Below, one piece after another: positions 43,153-51,573 of a stretch of DNA of 64,000 nucleotides (its first letter is position 1; each line of letters begins with the position of its first letter). The position numbers and the translations under genes were made by a program. Below the pieces are notes generated by a model. It was given only the letters and a program-made list of their open reading frames with translations. It searched no databases and was not told where the DNA came from. The stretch is from Planctomycetota bacterium. Lineage in GTDB: Bacteria > Planctomycetota > UBA1135 > UBA2386. The stretch lies in NCBI GenBank assembly GCA_020849665.1, contig JADLFX010000053.1:50851-114850 (forward strand), written 5' to 3'.

Positions 43153-43647
43153 CTACGGGAAGGAGAGCGGCACGTGCTCCAGGAGGTAGACGTGCCAGGC
43201 CAGGAGGGCCGCGTAGGCCACGAAGAGGAAGCCGAGGCCCAGCCTGGCCATGGGGAAGTTCTTGGCCAGGCAGAGGAGCAGGATGCAGAGGCCGATCCCG
43301 ACCGATTTCACGGCCAGGAAGGGCCAGAGGCCGTGCCGCAGCAGCTGGTCCACCAGCGGGTTCATCTCCCGGCCGCCGTGGCTCAGGAAGAGCACGGTGA
43401 AGAACGCGTCGAGGACGTTCAGGGTCACGATGCCGCACGCCACGAAGAAGAGGCCGGCCCCGTGCTGGTCGACGAAGAGCGCGTCCTCGCGCCGGCGGCC
43501 ACCGCGCCGGCGACCGCCGAACCACGTGTGCCGGTTCCAGATCCCCTGGGGACGCCTGCGATCGACGCGCCTGCGCTCATCGCCTGCAGGTGCCTGCGCC
43601 TCTGGCGCAGGCGGGAGGACCATGCCGGCTGGCGGCACCGCTTGCAT
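43153..43647 (-). CDS. DUF5658-family membrane protein
   Basis: 164 residues. The first 65 residues are polar and Arg/Pro-rich. Then three or four helices follow: AGLFFVACGIVTLNVLDAFF, WPFLAVKSVGIGLCILLLCL and LGLGFLFVAYAALLAWHVYL. The block GGREMNPLVDQLL followed by FLAVKSVG is the DUF5658 signature (conserved E-x-NP and K). Function unknown. An internal ATG at 43623 is an alternative start. It sits between the asparagine-synthase-like gene and the lipoprotein on the same strand. Confidence 0.7.
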   Translation of the reverse strand: MQAVPPAGMVLPPAPEAQAPAGDERRRVDRRRPQGIWNRHTWFGGRRRGGRRREDALFVDQHGAGLFFVACGIVTLNVLDAFFTVLFLSHGGREMNPLVDQLLRHGLWPFLAVKSVGIGLCILLLCLAKNFPMARLGLGFLFVAYAALLAWHVYLLEHVPLSFP

Positions 43648-43726
43648 GCCAGGAGTCTAGAACACGCCGTGCACCTGCGACGGGCGCGCGCCGGACGCGT
43701 CCCGGAGCGGGACCGAAGGTCCCGTG

Positions 43727-44167
43727 TCAGCGGCCGTGGGCATCCCCGAGCGGGCGCAGCCGGACCTCGAGGACCCGGTCGCCCTCCTCCACCCGGTACC
43801 CGTCGGGGATGGCCACGACCCGGGCGCCTTGGGCCGGCGGCGCGTCGACCAGCTCGACCACCCGCGCGAAGCGCTCCCGGTCTGCCGCGCCGGGTTCCGC
43901 AGGGCTGCCGTCGACGAAGTGCACGACGCGGCCGTCGGGGAGGCGGCTGGTCGCCACCGTGGACGCGCCCCGCCACACGGCCTGCAGGTGGCGCTCCGCC
44001 CTGTGGAAGGCCAGCTCGCACTCCACCAGCGCCTGCGTTCCCGCGGCGGTCCGCACGGTCGCACGCACCTCGCCCTGGAAGCTGGGTTCCTGGGCGAGGG
44101 TCCGGGGCGGCCGGGAACAGGCCGCGAGCAGTCCGAGCAGGACCAGCAACGGAGTCGGTGCACGCAT
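43727..44167 (-). CDS. Small lipoprotein of unknown function
   Basis: 146 residues with a lipoprotein signal MRAPTPLLVLLGLLAAC. The mature part is strand-rich (FQGEVRATVRTAAGTQALVE, RVVAIPDGYRVEEGDRVLEV), consistent with a small beta-sandwich or barrel. No family recognised. Divergent from the RlmI-like gene by 75 bases; a plus-strand promoter-like TTGGCC-N17-CAATCC lies in that gap and points to RlmI. Confidence 0.62.
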   Translation of the reverse strand: MRAPTPLLVLLGLLAACSRPPRTLAQEPSFQGEVRATVRTAAGTQALVECELAFHRAERHLQAVWRGASTVATSRLPDGRVVHFVDGSPAEPGAADRERFARVVELVDAPPAQGARVVAIPDGYRVEEGDRVLEVRLRPLGDAHGR

Positions 44168-44242
44168 CGGGAGCAGCTTGGCCGCCCGGGTCCGTGGCGA
44201 CAATCCCTTGCTCGCGGAGCCGCGTGGCGGGAAAAGCGCCCC

Positions 44243-45394
44243 GTGGGTCTCCCCGAGCTGGTGCTCAAGGTGCGCGTGCAGGGCCGGCACCCTTGGTTCT
44301 ATCGCAAGATGATCCGCAAGCCCGAGCGTCCGCTGCGCTCCGGCGGGGCGGTCCAGGTCGTCGACCGGGAGCGGCGCTTCGTGGGCGTCGGGTTCTACAA
44401 CCCGCGCACCGAGCTGGCCCTGCGCATGCTCGCGCGCGAACCGGTCGAGGATCCGGGCGCCTACCTGGTCGCCGCGTTGGACCGGGCCCTCGACCTGCGC
44501 GAGCAGATCCTCCGCCTGCCCGAGGTCACCAACGCCTATCGCCTCGTGCACGCGGAGGGCGACGGCTTCCCCGGACTGGTCCTCGACCGGCTCGGCGACA
44601 CCGTGGTCGCGCAGGTCTTCGCCCTCTGCCTGATGGACCACATGGAGGCGCTGGGCGAGCACCTGCTGCGCCGGGCACCCGGCACGCGGCTGGTGCTGAC
44701 CGTCGATGAGCAGGCCGCGGAGCGCGAGGGGATCGAGCGACCGCCGCGGTCGCGTCCGCACACCACCGAGGTCGTGGAGCACGGAGTGCGCTACGAGGTG
44801 CAGCCCGGGCACGGCCACAAGACCGGGTTCTTCGCCGACCAGCGCGACAACCGTCTCCTGGTCCGCGAGCTCGCCCGCGGCCGCCGCGTGCTCGACCTCT
44901 GCTGCCATGCCGGCGGCTTCGCACTCGCGGCGGCGCGCGGCGGCGCCCGCACGGTGCTCGCCGTGGACCTCGACGAGGCCGCGGTGGCGCAGGCGCGTGG
45001 CAACGCGGCCCGCAACGGGCTGCGCTACGACGTGCGCCACGACGACGCGTTCGAGGTGCTGCGCGGCGTGCGACCGGGCGCGCACGACCTGATCGTCCTG
45101 GATCCGCCCAAGTGGGCGGCCGGGCGCGGCGAAGTGGAGCAGGGGCTGCGCCGCTACGCCGACGCCAACCGCCTCGCGCTCGCCGCACTCTCCGCGGGCG
45201 GCATCCTGGTCACCTGCTCGTGTTCGGGCGCCGTCTCCGAGGACGCCTTCCTGCGCATGCTGCGCGGGGCCGCAGCCGAGGCCGGCCGCGACGCCCGGAT
45301 CCTCGCCGTGCGCGGCGCCGGCCCGGACCATCCGGTGGCACTCGAGTGTCCGGAGACGCGCTACCTGAAGGTGGTGGCCCTCGAGGTGCGCTAG
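44243..45394 (+). CDS. Class I rRNA methyltransferase, RlmI/RlmK family
   Basis: 383-residue SAM-dependent 5-methylcytosine methyltransferase of 23S rRNA (RlmI-type). A PUA-like N-terminal domain (VLKVRVQGRHPWFYRKMIRK; SGGAVQVVDRERRFVGVGFY) is followed by the EEHGD-like middle segment GFPGLVLDRLGDTVVAQ and the Rossmann methyltransferase domain: [50 protein letters not shown] and the catalytic loop SCSCSGAVSEDAF. The GTG at 44243 fits the family N-terminus. Ends overlapping the stop of pheT by four bases. Confidence 0.85.
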   Translation: MGLPELVLKVRVQGRHPWFYRKMIRKPERPLRSGGAVQVVDRERRFVGVGFYNPRTELALRMLAREPVEDPGAYLVAALDRALDLREQILRLPEVTNAYRLVHAEGDGFPGLVLDRLGDTVVAQVFALCLMDHMEALGEHLLRRAPGTRLVLTVDEQAAEREGIERPPRSRPHTTEVVEHGVRYEVQPGHGHKTGFFADQRDNRLLVRELARGRRVLDLCCHAGGFALAAARGGARTVLAVDLDEAAVAQARGNAARNGLRYDVRHDDAFEVLRGVRPGAHDLIVLDPPKWAAGRGEVEQGLRRYADANRLALAALSAGGILVTCSCSGAVSEDAFLRMLRGAAAEAGRDARILAVRGAGPDHPVALECPETRYLKVVALEVR

Positions 45395-47781
45395 CCCCGC
45401 AGGGTCACGCCGAGCCCGGCGCAGCGCTGGCGCACGCGCATCAGGTACGCCTCTTCGTCGGCGGCCGTGAGCGTGCGATCCTCTGCGCCAAGGGTGACCG
45501 TGAAGTTGAGGCTCTTCGTGCCCGGCGGCAGCCCCGCGCCGCGGTACGCCTCGAAGAGCACGACGTCGCGCACCATCCCGTCGCCGACCTCGCGCAGGAA
45601 GCGCGCCAGGTCGCCGGCGCGCGCGCCGGACGGGGCCAGGAGCGCCACGTCCACGGGCTGGCTCGGGAAGCGCGGGATCGGGACGAAGCGCGGCTCGGCC
45701 ACGCCGGCGGCCAGGAGGGCACGCAGGTCGAGCGTGGCGATCGCGGTGGTCGGCGGTATGCCGAGGTTGGCGGCCACGTGGGGATGCAGCACGCCGACGT
45801 AGCCGAACGCGCGCTCGCCGCGCCGCAGGGCGACGGTCCGACCGGGATGGATCCAGGCGAGGTCTCCGCCGGGATGCAGGTCCGCGGCCGTGGCGGGCGC
45901 GCCCAGGCGGGCGCACAGGCCGAGGACGCGGCTGCGCAGCTCGGGGTACGGCTCCGCGCCGGCGTTGCGCGCCCACACGATGCCCAGCTCGCGCACCTCG
46001 TGCGGCAGGCCGTGCGCGTCGCGGCGCTCGGGTTGGTAGCCCTTGCCGTGCTCCATGAGGCGGACCTCAGGCTGCACGCGCAGGTTCTGCGCCACCGCAC
46101 CCAGGGTGCTCGGCAGCACGTGCCGGCGCATGCGGGTGATCTCGGGGGCCACCGGGTTGGCGACCCGCAGGTACTCCTGGCCGTCGGCACGGCACGCGGC
46201 CAGCAGGGCGTCGGGCACGAAGCTGTAGTGGTACACCTCGTGGCAGCCGAGCTCGGCCGCGGCCACGCGCAGCGCCCGCTGCGCCAGGAAGAGCTCGGGC
46301 TCGCGCGGCGCCAGCGCCACCGTGCCGGTCAGCGGCACCGGCGGGATGTTGTCGAAGCGGTGCATCCGGCCGACCTCCTCGATGAGGTCGTCCTCGATCG
46401 TGAGGTCCTTGGTGGCCCGCCAGGACGGGATGCCGACGTCGAGTCCCTCCGTGCAGCGCTGCACGCCGAACCGCAGCCCGCGGAAGATCGACTCCACCCT
46501 CTCGACCGGCAGCGTCACGCCGAGCTTGTGGTCGAGGCGCGCCTTGCGCAGGCGGATCGTGCGCGGCGCGAAGCGCCAGCCCGTGGCGTCACCCATGGGA
46601 CCCGCGGCGTGCGCGCCGGGCGAGACCTCGGCCAGGAGCTCGGCCATGCGATGCACGGCGTCCTCGGCCAGCGCCGGGTCGAGCGCCTTCTCGTAGCGCG
46701 AGCTGGCCTCGGTGCGCAGGCCCAGGCGCGTGCTCGTGCGCCGGATGCGCGTGGGGTGGAAGGTCGCGCTCTCCAGGAAGATGGTCGAGGTGTCGTCCGC
46801 CACCGCCGAGCGCGCCCCGCCCATCACGCCGGCCAGCGCGACCGCCTCGCCGCCCGAGGTGATGAGCAGATCGACCGGCTCCAGCCTGCGTTCCTGCCCG
46901 TCCAGCGTGTGCATGGTCTCGCCCGGCCGCGCGCGGCGCACGTGCACCCCCTGCGGACTCAGCATGCGCAGGTCGAACGCGTGCAAGGGCTGGCCGAGAT
47001 CGAGCATCACGAAGTTGGTGGCGTCGACCAGGTTGTTGATCGGCCGCTGACCGACCGCGCGCAGCAGGTAGCGCAGCCACGCCGGCGAGCGCTGCACCTT
47101 CAGGCCCGCGAGCACGAGGCCCAGGTAGCGCGGGCAGTCGGCCGGATCCTCGACGCTGAGCACCACGCGCGTCCCGTCCGCGGGCAGCGCCTGGCGCCGG
47201 ACCGGCGCGTGCAGCTCGCGCCCGTAGATGGCCGCGAGCTCGCGCGCGAATCCGTGGTGGCCCCAGAGATCGGGGCGATGGTTGATCGACTTGTTGTCGA
47301 TCTCCAGGACGTGGTCCGCCACCGGCACCGCGTCCACGAAGCGCGTACCCGGCCGCGCGCCCGGCTCCAGCACCAGGATGCCCTCGTGCTCGTCGGAGAG
47401 CCCGAGCTCGCGCTCCGAGCAGATCATCCCGAACGACTCGATGCCGCGCAGCTTCGCCTTGCCGATCCGCGTGCCGTCGGGAAGCCGGCGGCCAGGCAGG
47501 ACCACGGCCACGCTCTGTCCCGCGGCGACGTTGGGCGCGCCGCACACGATCTGCAGGGCCTCGCCCTGGCCCGCGTCCACGCGCGTCACCGAGAGCTTGT
47601 CGGCTTCGGGATGCTTGCGCCGCTCCAGGACGTGGCCGACCACGATCTCGTCGAGCCCCTGGCCGAAGGGCTCCACCGCCTCGATCTCCGCGGTGCTCAG
47701 GGTGAGGTCGTTGCGGATCTGCTCGGGCGTGAGGCCCGAGAGATCGACGTGGCGCGCCAGCCAGCGATACGAGAGCTTCAT
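45391..47781 (-). CDS. pheT: Phenylalanine-tRNA ligase beta subunit
   Basis: 796-residue beta chain of the PheRS heterotetramer that charges tRNA-Phe. Domains: N-terminal B1 (MKLSYRWLARHVDLSG), EMAP-like tRNA-binding region (VVGHVLERRKHPEADKLSVT, SFGMICSERELGL), B3/B4 editing (residues about 205-400), B5 and catalytic-like domain, and C-terminal FDX-ACB (FPSQPVDVALLAPSGARAGD ... LNFTVTLGAEDRTLTAAD). Length is normal. Its start lies four bases after the pheS stop, so the pair is co-translated. Confidence 0.97.
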   Translation of the reverse strand: MKLSYRWLARHVDLSGLTPEQIRNDLTLSTAEIEAVEPFGQGLDEIVVGHVLERRKHPEADKLSVTRVDAGQGEALQIVCGAPNVAAGQSVAVVLPGRRLPDGTRIGKAKLRGIESFGMICSERELGLSDEHEGILVLEPGARPGTRFVDAVPVADHVLEIDNKSINHRPDLWGHHGFARELAAIYGRELHAPVRRQALPADGTRVVLSVEDPADCPRYLGLVLAGLKVQRSPAWLRYLLRAVGQRPINNLVDATNFVMLDLGQPLHAFDLRMLSPQGVHVRRARPGETMHTLDGQERRLEPVDLLITSGGEAVALAGVMGGARSAVADDTSTIFLESATFHPTRIRRTSTRLGLRTEASSRYEKALDPALAEDAVHRMAELLAEVSPGAHAAGPMGDATGWRFAPRTIRLRKARLDHKLGVTLPVERVESIFRGLRFGVQRCTEGLDVGIPSWRATKDLTIEDDLIEEVGRMHRFDNIPPVPLTGTVALAPREPELFLAQRALRVAAAELGCHEVYHYSFVPDALLAACRADGQEYLRVANPVAPEITRMRRHVLPSTLGAVAQNLRVQPEVRLMEHGKGYQPERRDAHGLPHEVRELGIVWARNAGAEPYPELRSRVLGLCARLGAPATAADLHPGGDLAWIHPGRTVALRRGERAFGYVGVLHPHVAANLGIPPTTAIATLDLRALLAAGVAEPRFVPIPRFPSQPVDVALLAPSGARAGDLARFLREVGDGMVRDVVLFEAYRGAGLPPGTKSLNFTVTLGAEDRTLTAADEEAYLMRVRQRCAGLGVTLRG

Positions 47782-47785
47782 CGGC

Positions 47786-48802
47786 CTAGAGCGTGTCGAA
47801 CTGGCGCAGGAAGCGCAGGTCGCCGCCCATGAAGAGGCGGATGTCGTGGATGCCGTAGCGGAGCATGACCACCCGCTGCAGGCCCATGCCGAACGCGAAG
47901 CCGGTCCACTCCTCGGGATCGAGTCCGCCGGCGCGCAGCACGTTCGGGTGCACCATGCCGCAGGGCAGGATCTCGATCCATCCGGAGTGCTTGCACACCG
48001 AACAGCCCTTGCCGCTGCAGAACGGGCAGTTCACGTCCAGCTCGAAGCCCGGCTCGACGAACGGGAAGAAGCCCGGACGCAGGCGCACCTGCAGCTCGCG
48101 CCGCAGGATCTGCTGCAGACAGGTCTTCATCGTGTGGATCAGGTTCGCCACCGACACGCCGCGGTCCACGACCAGTCCTTCCATCTGGTAGAAGGTGTGC
48201 TCGTGGCTCGCATCGACCGTCTCCTGGCGGAACACGCGGCCCGGCACGATCACCTTCAGCGGCGGCGGGAAGCGCAGCATCGTGCGCACCTGCACCGGCG
48301 AGGTGTGGGTGCGGAGCAGGTGCCCCCCCTGCAGCCAGAAGGTGTCCATCGAGTCGCGCGCCGGGTGCTCGGGCGGGATGTTGAGCGCGTCGAAGTTGAA
48401 GAACTCGGTCTCGATCTCCGGGCCGTCCTGCCAGGAGAACCCCATGGCCGAGAAGAGGTCCACCAGCTCGTCCTGCACGATGGTGATCGGATGCAGCGTG
48501 CCGCGGGGCAGCGCGGGGCCGGGCTCCGTGGGATCGAAGTCCGGTGCCAGCAGATCGGCGGCGAGCACCTGCTCGCGCAGCGCCGTGCGCCGGGCCTCGA
48601 GCGCGGCCTGCAGGGCGACCTTCAACTCGTTGGCGGCCTTGCCCGCGGCGGGGCGCTGCTCCTTGGGCAGGGAGCTCACGCCCTTCACCAGCTGCAGCAC
48701 GCTGCCGTTCTTGCCGAACAGCGCGGCGTCGACCGCGTCGAGGGCGGCCAGGTCCGTGGCCGCGGCGATCGCGGCCAGACTCTGCTCACGCAGGCCGTCC
48801 AT
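47786..48802 (-). CDS. pheS: Phenylalanine-tRNA ligase alpha subunit
   Basis: 338-residue catalytic subunit of PheRS. N-terminal coiled coil (about 1-90) for tRNA, then class II motifs: LHPITIVQDELVDLFSAMGF, motif 2 region VIVPGRVFRQETVDASHEHTFYQ, and motif 3 WTGFAFGMGLQRVVMLRYG. It carries the CPFCSGKGCSVCKHSGW segment, a Cys-rich zinc-finger-like insertion seen in several bacterial PheS. Located 21 bases after rplT and four bases before pheT in the conserved order rpmI-rplT-pheS-pheT. Confidence 0.97.
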   Translation of the reverse strand: MDGLREQSLAAIAAATDLAALDAVDAALFGKNGSVLQLVKGVSSLPKEQRPAAGKAANELKVALQAALEARRTALREQVLAADLLAPDFDPTEPGPALPRGTLHPITIVQDELVDLFSAMGFSWQDGPEIETEFFNFDALNIPPEHPARDSMDTFWLQGGHLLRTHTSPVQVRTMLRFPPPLKVIVPGRVFRQETVDASHEHTFYQMEGLVVDRGVSVANLIHTMKTCLQQILRRELQVRLRPGFFPFVEPGFELDVNCPFCSGKGCSVCKHSGWIEILPCGMVHPNVLRAGGLDPEEWTGFAFGMGLQRVVMLRYGIHDIRLFMGGDLRFLRQFDTL

Positions 48803-48823
48803 CGATCGCGGGAGCGGAATGGA

Positions 48824-49180
48824 TCAGGCCAGCGCGGCCTTGGCCTTCGCGACGACCTCGGCGAAGAGCTTCGGATCGTGGATCGCGAGCTCGGAGAGCT
48901 CCTTGCGATTCACCTGGATGCCCGCCTTCTGCAGTCCGTGGATGAACCGGCTGTAGCTCACGCCCTGGGCGCGCACCGCGGCGGTGATCCGGGTGATCCA
49001 CAGCGAGCGGAACAGGCGCTTCTTCTGCTGCCGGCCGAAGTAGGCGAAGCGCTCGGCGCGCAGCACCGTGACCTTCGCCTGCCGGTAGAGGTTGTTGCGT
49101 CCGAGGTAGAAGCCCTTCGCGCGCTTGATGATCCGCTTGCGGCGGCGACGCGTGGCGGGACCGTTGGTGACGCGGACCAT
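48824..49180 (-). CDS. rplT: Large ribosomal subunit protein bL20
   Basis: 118-residue 23S rRNA-binding protein essential for early 50S assembly. The sequence is a canonical bL20: MVRVTNGPATRRRRKRIIKRAK, FYLGRNNLYRQAKVTVLRAE and SLWITRITAAVRAQGVSYSR. It starts three bases after the rpmI stop. In many bacteria bL20 represses its own operon by binding the rpmI leader; no mimic structure could be identified here with confidence. Confidence 0.98.
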   Translation of the reverse strand: MVRVTNGPATRRRRKRIIKRAKGFYLGRNNLYRQAKVTVLRAERFAYFGRQQKKRLFRSLWITRITAAVRAQGVSYSRFIHGLQKAGIQVNRKELSELAIHDPKLFAEVVAKAKAALA

Positions 49181-49183
49181 GGC

Positions 49184-49381
49184 TCAGCCTTCTCCCAGGA
49201 GCTTGCGATAGGTCTTGGCGAACTTGCCCTCCACGATGACGGGGCTGCGCAGATGGCGCTTGCGCTTGGTGCTCCGCCGCGAGAGGAGGTGCGAATGGAA
49301 GGCCTGATGGCGCTTCACCTTGCCGGACTTGGTGAGCTTCATCCGCTTCACCACGGCCTTCTTGGTCTTCTGCTTGGGCAT
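49184..49381 (-). CDS. rpmI: Large ribosomal subunit protein bL35
   Basis: 65-residue basic ribosomal protein. MPKQKTKKAVVKRMKLTKSG, KVKRHQAFHSHLLSRRSTKR and KRHLRSPVIVEGKF are the standard bL35 pattern. The promoter TTGCCC-N17-TACCCT lies 27-55 bases upstream, giving a short leader. First gene of the rpmI-rplT-pheS-pheT transcript. infC, which normally precedes it, is nine kilobases away. Confidence 0.97.
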   Translation of the reverse strand: MPKQKTKKAVVKRMKLTKSGKVKRHQAFHSHLLSRRSTKRKRHLRSPVIVEGKFAKTYRKLLGEG

Positions 49382-49407
49382 TGCGGTTCCGGAATCGAAG
49401 GGGCGGA

Positions 49408-49436
49408 AGGGTAGCGGCGTGCCGCAGGGCGGGCAA
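49408..49436 (-). promoter_or_regulatory. Promoter of rpmI-rplT-pheST
   Basis: On the minus strand TTGCCC (49436-49431), 17-base spacer, TACCCT (49413-49408). The ATG of rpmI is 27 bases downstream of the -10. Same -35 hexamer as the tRNA-Val and thrS promoters. Confidence 0.6.
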
Positions 49437-49514
49437 GAGTCCGCCCGGGCCCGGGCACGAGAGCGCGGGATTCCCGCACGGCTCCGCCTCCCGCCCGGCC
49501 TACACTCCGGCCGC

Positions 49515-50348
49515 ATGGCGGCATGGCTCCCTGCTCTCGGCCTCGCGCTCCCCATCCTGATCGGGATGGCCATCCTCGGCACCCGCTTCCGTCTGGCCGT
49601 GGGCGGCATCCTGGTCCTGCTCGCGGCCCTGGCGGCGTTCCAGTCGGTCCGGGAGGGGCAGACGCCGCGCACCCTGGTGGTGCGTTCGGCCACCGCCGCG
49701 TTCGAGGAGAGCGAGATCCGCAACAAGGTGTTCAGCCGCCCCCCGGTCTCGGCACCGGGGTGGCGCTGGGGCGCGATCGGCGCGCTCTTCTGCGGGCTCT
49801 GGGCCGCCTGGGCGTTCCTGAGCCGCGACCGGCGCAGCCGGCCCCTGGGCGCCCCCCTGGCCCTGGCCCTGGGCGGCGTGGCCACCGTCCTGGCCCTCGA
49901 GGCGGCCGCCGCCCCCGAGGCCCTGGTCGGACTCCTGCCCCTCAACCTGCTGGGGGCGGTCCTGAACCTGGACCTCGTGGACACGATCCCGTGGCTCGGC
50001 TCGGTCGTGGCGGGGTGCCTCTTCGGCTTGACCGCACCGCGCAAGCGGGACTTCTTCCTCGGCAACCTGCTCTTCCAGTACCTGGTGCACCTGCCGCTGG
50101 CGGCGTTCGCCACCCTGGCCACGGTCGGCAAGTGGGGCACCCGCCTGGACCTGCACACGGTCGACTACATCGCCAACGTCCTGATCGGACGGCCGGTGGA
50201 GCTCGAGCCCGGCAGCACCCAGCAGCTGACCTTCCTGGTCTGGATCCCCCACCTCCTCACCCTGCCGTGGATGGGGTTCCTGAGCGCCAGCGGCATCGGC
50301 TTCGCGGTGATGATGTTCCATCGGCATCCGGCTCCGGCCCGGACCTGA
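49515..50348 (+). CDS. Uncharacterised integral membrane protein
   Basis: 277 residues with six or seven hydrophobic helices (about 5-25, 27-45, 87-105, 114-135, 160-180, 195-215, 240-265). Charged loops include RSATAAFEESEIRNKVFSRP and APRKRDFFLG. No family recognised. A TACACT -10-like element lies only eight bases before the ATG, so the mRNA may be leaderless. The next gene (TlpA-like) follows on the same strand after 67 bases. Confidence 0.6.
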   Translation: MAAWLPALGLALPILIGMAILGTRFRLAVGGILVLLAALAAFQSVREGQTPRTLVVRSATAAFEESEIRNKVFSRPPVSAPGWRWGAIGALFCGLWAAWAFLSRDRRSRPLGAPLALALGGVATVLALEAAAAPEALVGLLPLNLLGAVLNLDLVDTIPWLGSVVAGCLFGLTAPRKRDFFLGNLLFQYLVHLPLAAFATLATVGKWGTRLDLHTVDYIANVLIGRPVELEPGSTQQLTFLVWIPHLLTLPWMGFLSASGIGFAVMMFHRHPAPART

Positions 50349-50415
50349 GATCCCGGCCTTTCCCGTGGCCGCGGCGCGCAACCCTGCGTAGACACGCGGC
50401 ATCGGACCTCCATCC

Positions 50416-51477
50416 ATGAATCCCTACGCCACGTTCACGCTCGTCCCCCTCCTGGCGCTCGCCGCGCCCATCTACGCGCAGGACTCCGACGCCAAGACGG
50501 TGTTCGAGACCTTCCAGAAGTCGCTCCCGAAGGGCCGGCCCAAGTCCCAGGCCGAGGCCGACGCCTTCCTGAAGAGCGCCAAGGAACTCGCCGAACAGAC
50601 CCTCAAGGAGCACGAGAAGGTGCTCGGCTCCGGCGACGGGCTCCATTACCGGGGCATGATCCACCTGATGACGCGCGACGTGGATGCCGCGCTGGCCGCG
50701 TACCAGTCCCACGCCGCGGCGAAGGCCACCCCCGCGCTGCAGCAGGAGTCGATCGCCTACAGCGCGATGCTGCTCCTGCAGGCCAGGCAGGACGTGGAGG
50801 CCGCCCGGGCCATGCTCGCGAAGATCGACGAGAAGCTGGTCGAGGGACGCACGAAGGGCCTCGTGCAGATGCTGAACGCACAGATCCAGGAGGAGGCCAA
50901 GCGCGGCGAGATGATCGGCAAGGAGCCTCCGGCCCTCGAGGTCGAGCAGGTCCTCAACGGCCCCAAGGAGGTGACCCTGGCCCAGTACCGCGGCAAGGTC
51001 GTGGTCCTCGACTTCTGGGCCACCTGGTGCCCGCCCTGCCGCATGGTGATCCCCGACCTCGTGAAGATGCAGGCCGCGCACGACAAGGACGTGCAGGTGC
51101 TCGGCATCACGCAGCTCTACGGGCACGGCATGCGCTTCGAGGAGGGCAACGAGCTCCCGCACGGCGGCAAGAGCGTCAAGGACCTCGCGCCCGACGACGA
51201 GGTCGCCGTCAACGAGGCGTTCATCAAGGCGTTCGCCGTCAACTACCCGATCGTGTTCACCAAGGCCGGCTTCGGCGACGAGAAGTACGGCGTGCAGGGC
51301 ATCCCGACGATCTTCGTGATCGGCAAGGACGGCAAGCTGGTGGGGAGCGTGGTCGGTGCAGACCACAAGTCGGTCGAGAAGCTGGTGACCAAGGCCCTGG
51401 GCGGAACCGAGAAGGACGCCAAGCCGGCCAAGGAGGCCCCCAAGTCCGGCGACCCTGCCCCGGCCAAGAAGGGCTGA
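50416..51477 (+). CDS. Secreted TlpA-like thioredoxin-fold protein (paralogue 1)
   Basis: 353 residues with a signal peptide (MNPYATFTLVPLLALAAPIYA). A helical N-terminal region (30-165) with charged repeats precedes a TlpA/ResA-like thioredoxin domain (170-335): VVVLDFWATWCPPCRMVIPD with active-site Cys205-Pro-Pro-Cys208, and VQGIPTIFVIGKDGKLVGS with the cis-Pro. The tail is Lys/Pro/Ala-rich. Probably a periplasmic thiol reductase or disulphide carrier. It shares its whole layout with the convergent gene at 51574-52611; only the CPPC versus CGPC motif differs clearly. Confidence 0.85.
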   Translation: MNPYATFTLVPLLALAAPIYAQDSDAKTVFETFQKSLPKGRPKSQAEADAFLKSAKELAEQTLKEHEKVLGSGDGLHYRGMIHLMTRDVDAALAAYQSHAAAKATPALQQESIAYSAMLLLQARQDVEAARAMLAKIDEKLVEGRTKGLVQMLNAQIQEEAKRGEMIGKEPPALEVEQVLNGPKEVTLAQYRGKVVVLDFWATWCPPCRMVIPDLVKMQAAHDKDVQVLGITQLYGHGMRFEEGNELPHGGKSVKDLAPDDEVAVNEAFIKAFAVNYPIVFTKAGFGDEKYGVQGIPTIFVIGKDGKLVGSVVGADHKSVEKLVTKALGGTEKDAKPAKEAPKSGDPAPAKKG

Positions 51478-51484
51478 GACGCAC

Positions 51485-51518
51485 GCGGCCACCGGGACGC
51501 CAAGGCCCCGGTGGCCGC
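51485..51518. terminator. Bidirectional terminator hairpin between the TlpA-like paralogues
   Basis: A perfect 12-bp stem GCGGCCACCGGG/CCCGGTGGCCGC with a ten-base loop lies eight bases after the plus-strand gene and 56 bases before the convergent gene's stop. No U-run follows on either side, so termination is inferred from position and stem strength. A second GC-rich hairpin follows near 51520-51560. Confidence 0.6.
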
Positions 51519-51573
51519 ACGACGGCGCGCGCGCCGTCCCCTCTGGCGGGCCGCGGAGCGGCCCCGGCGTGGA

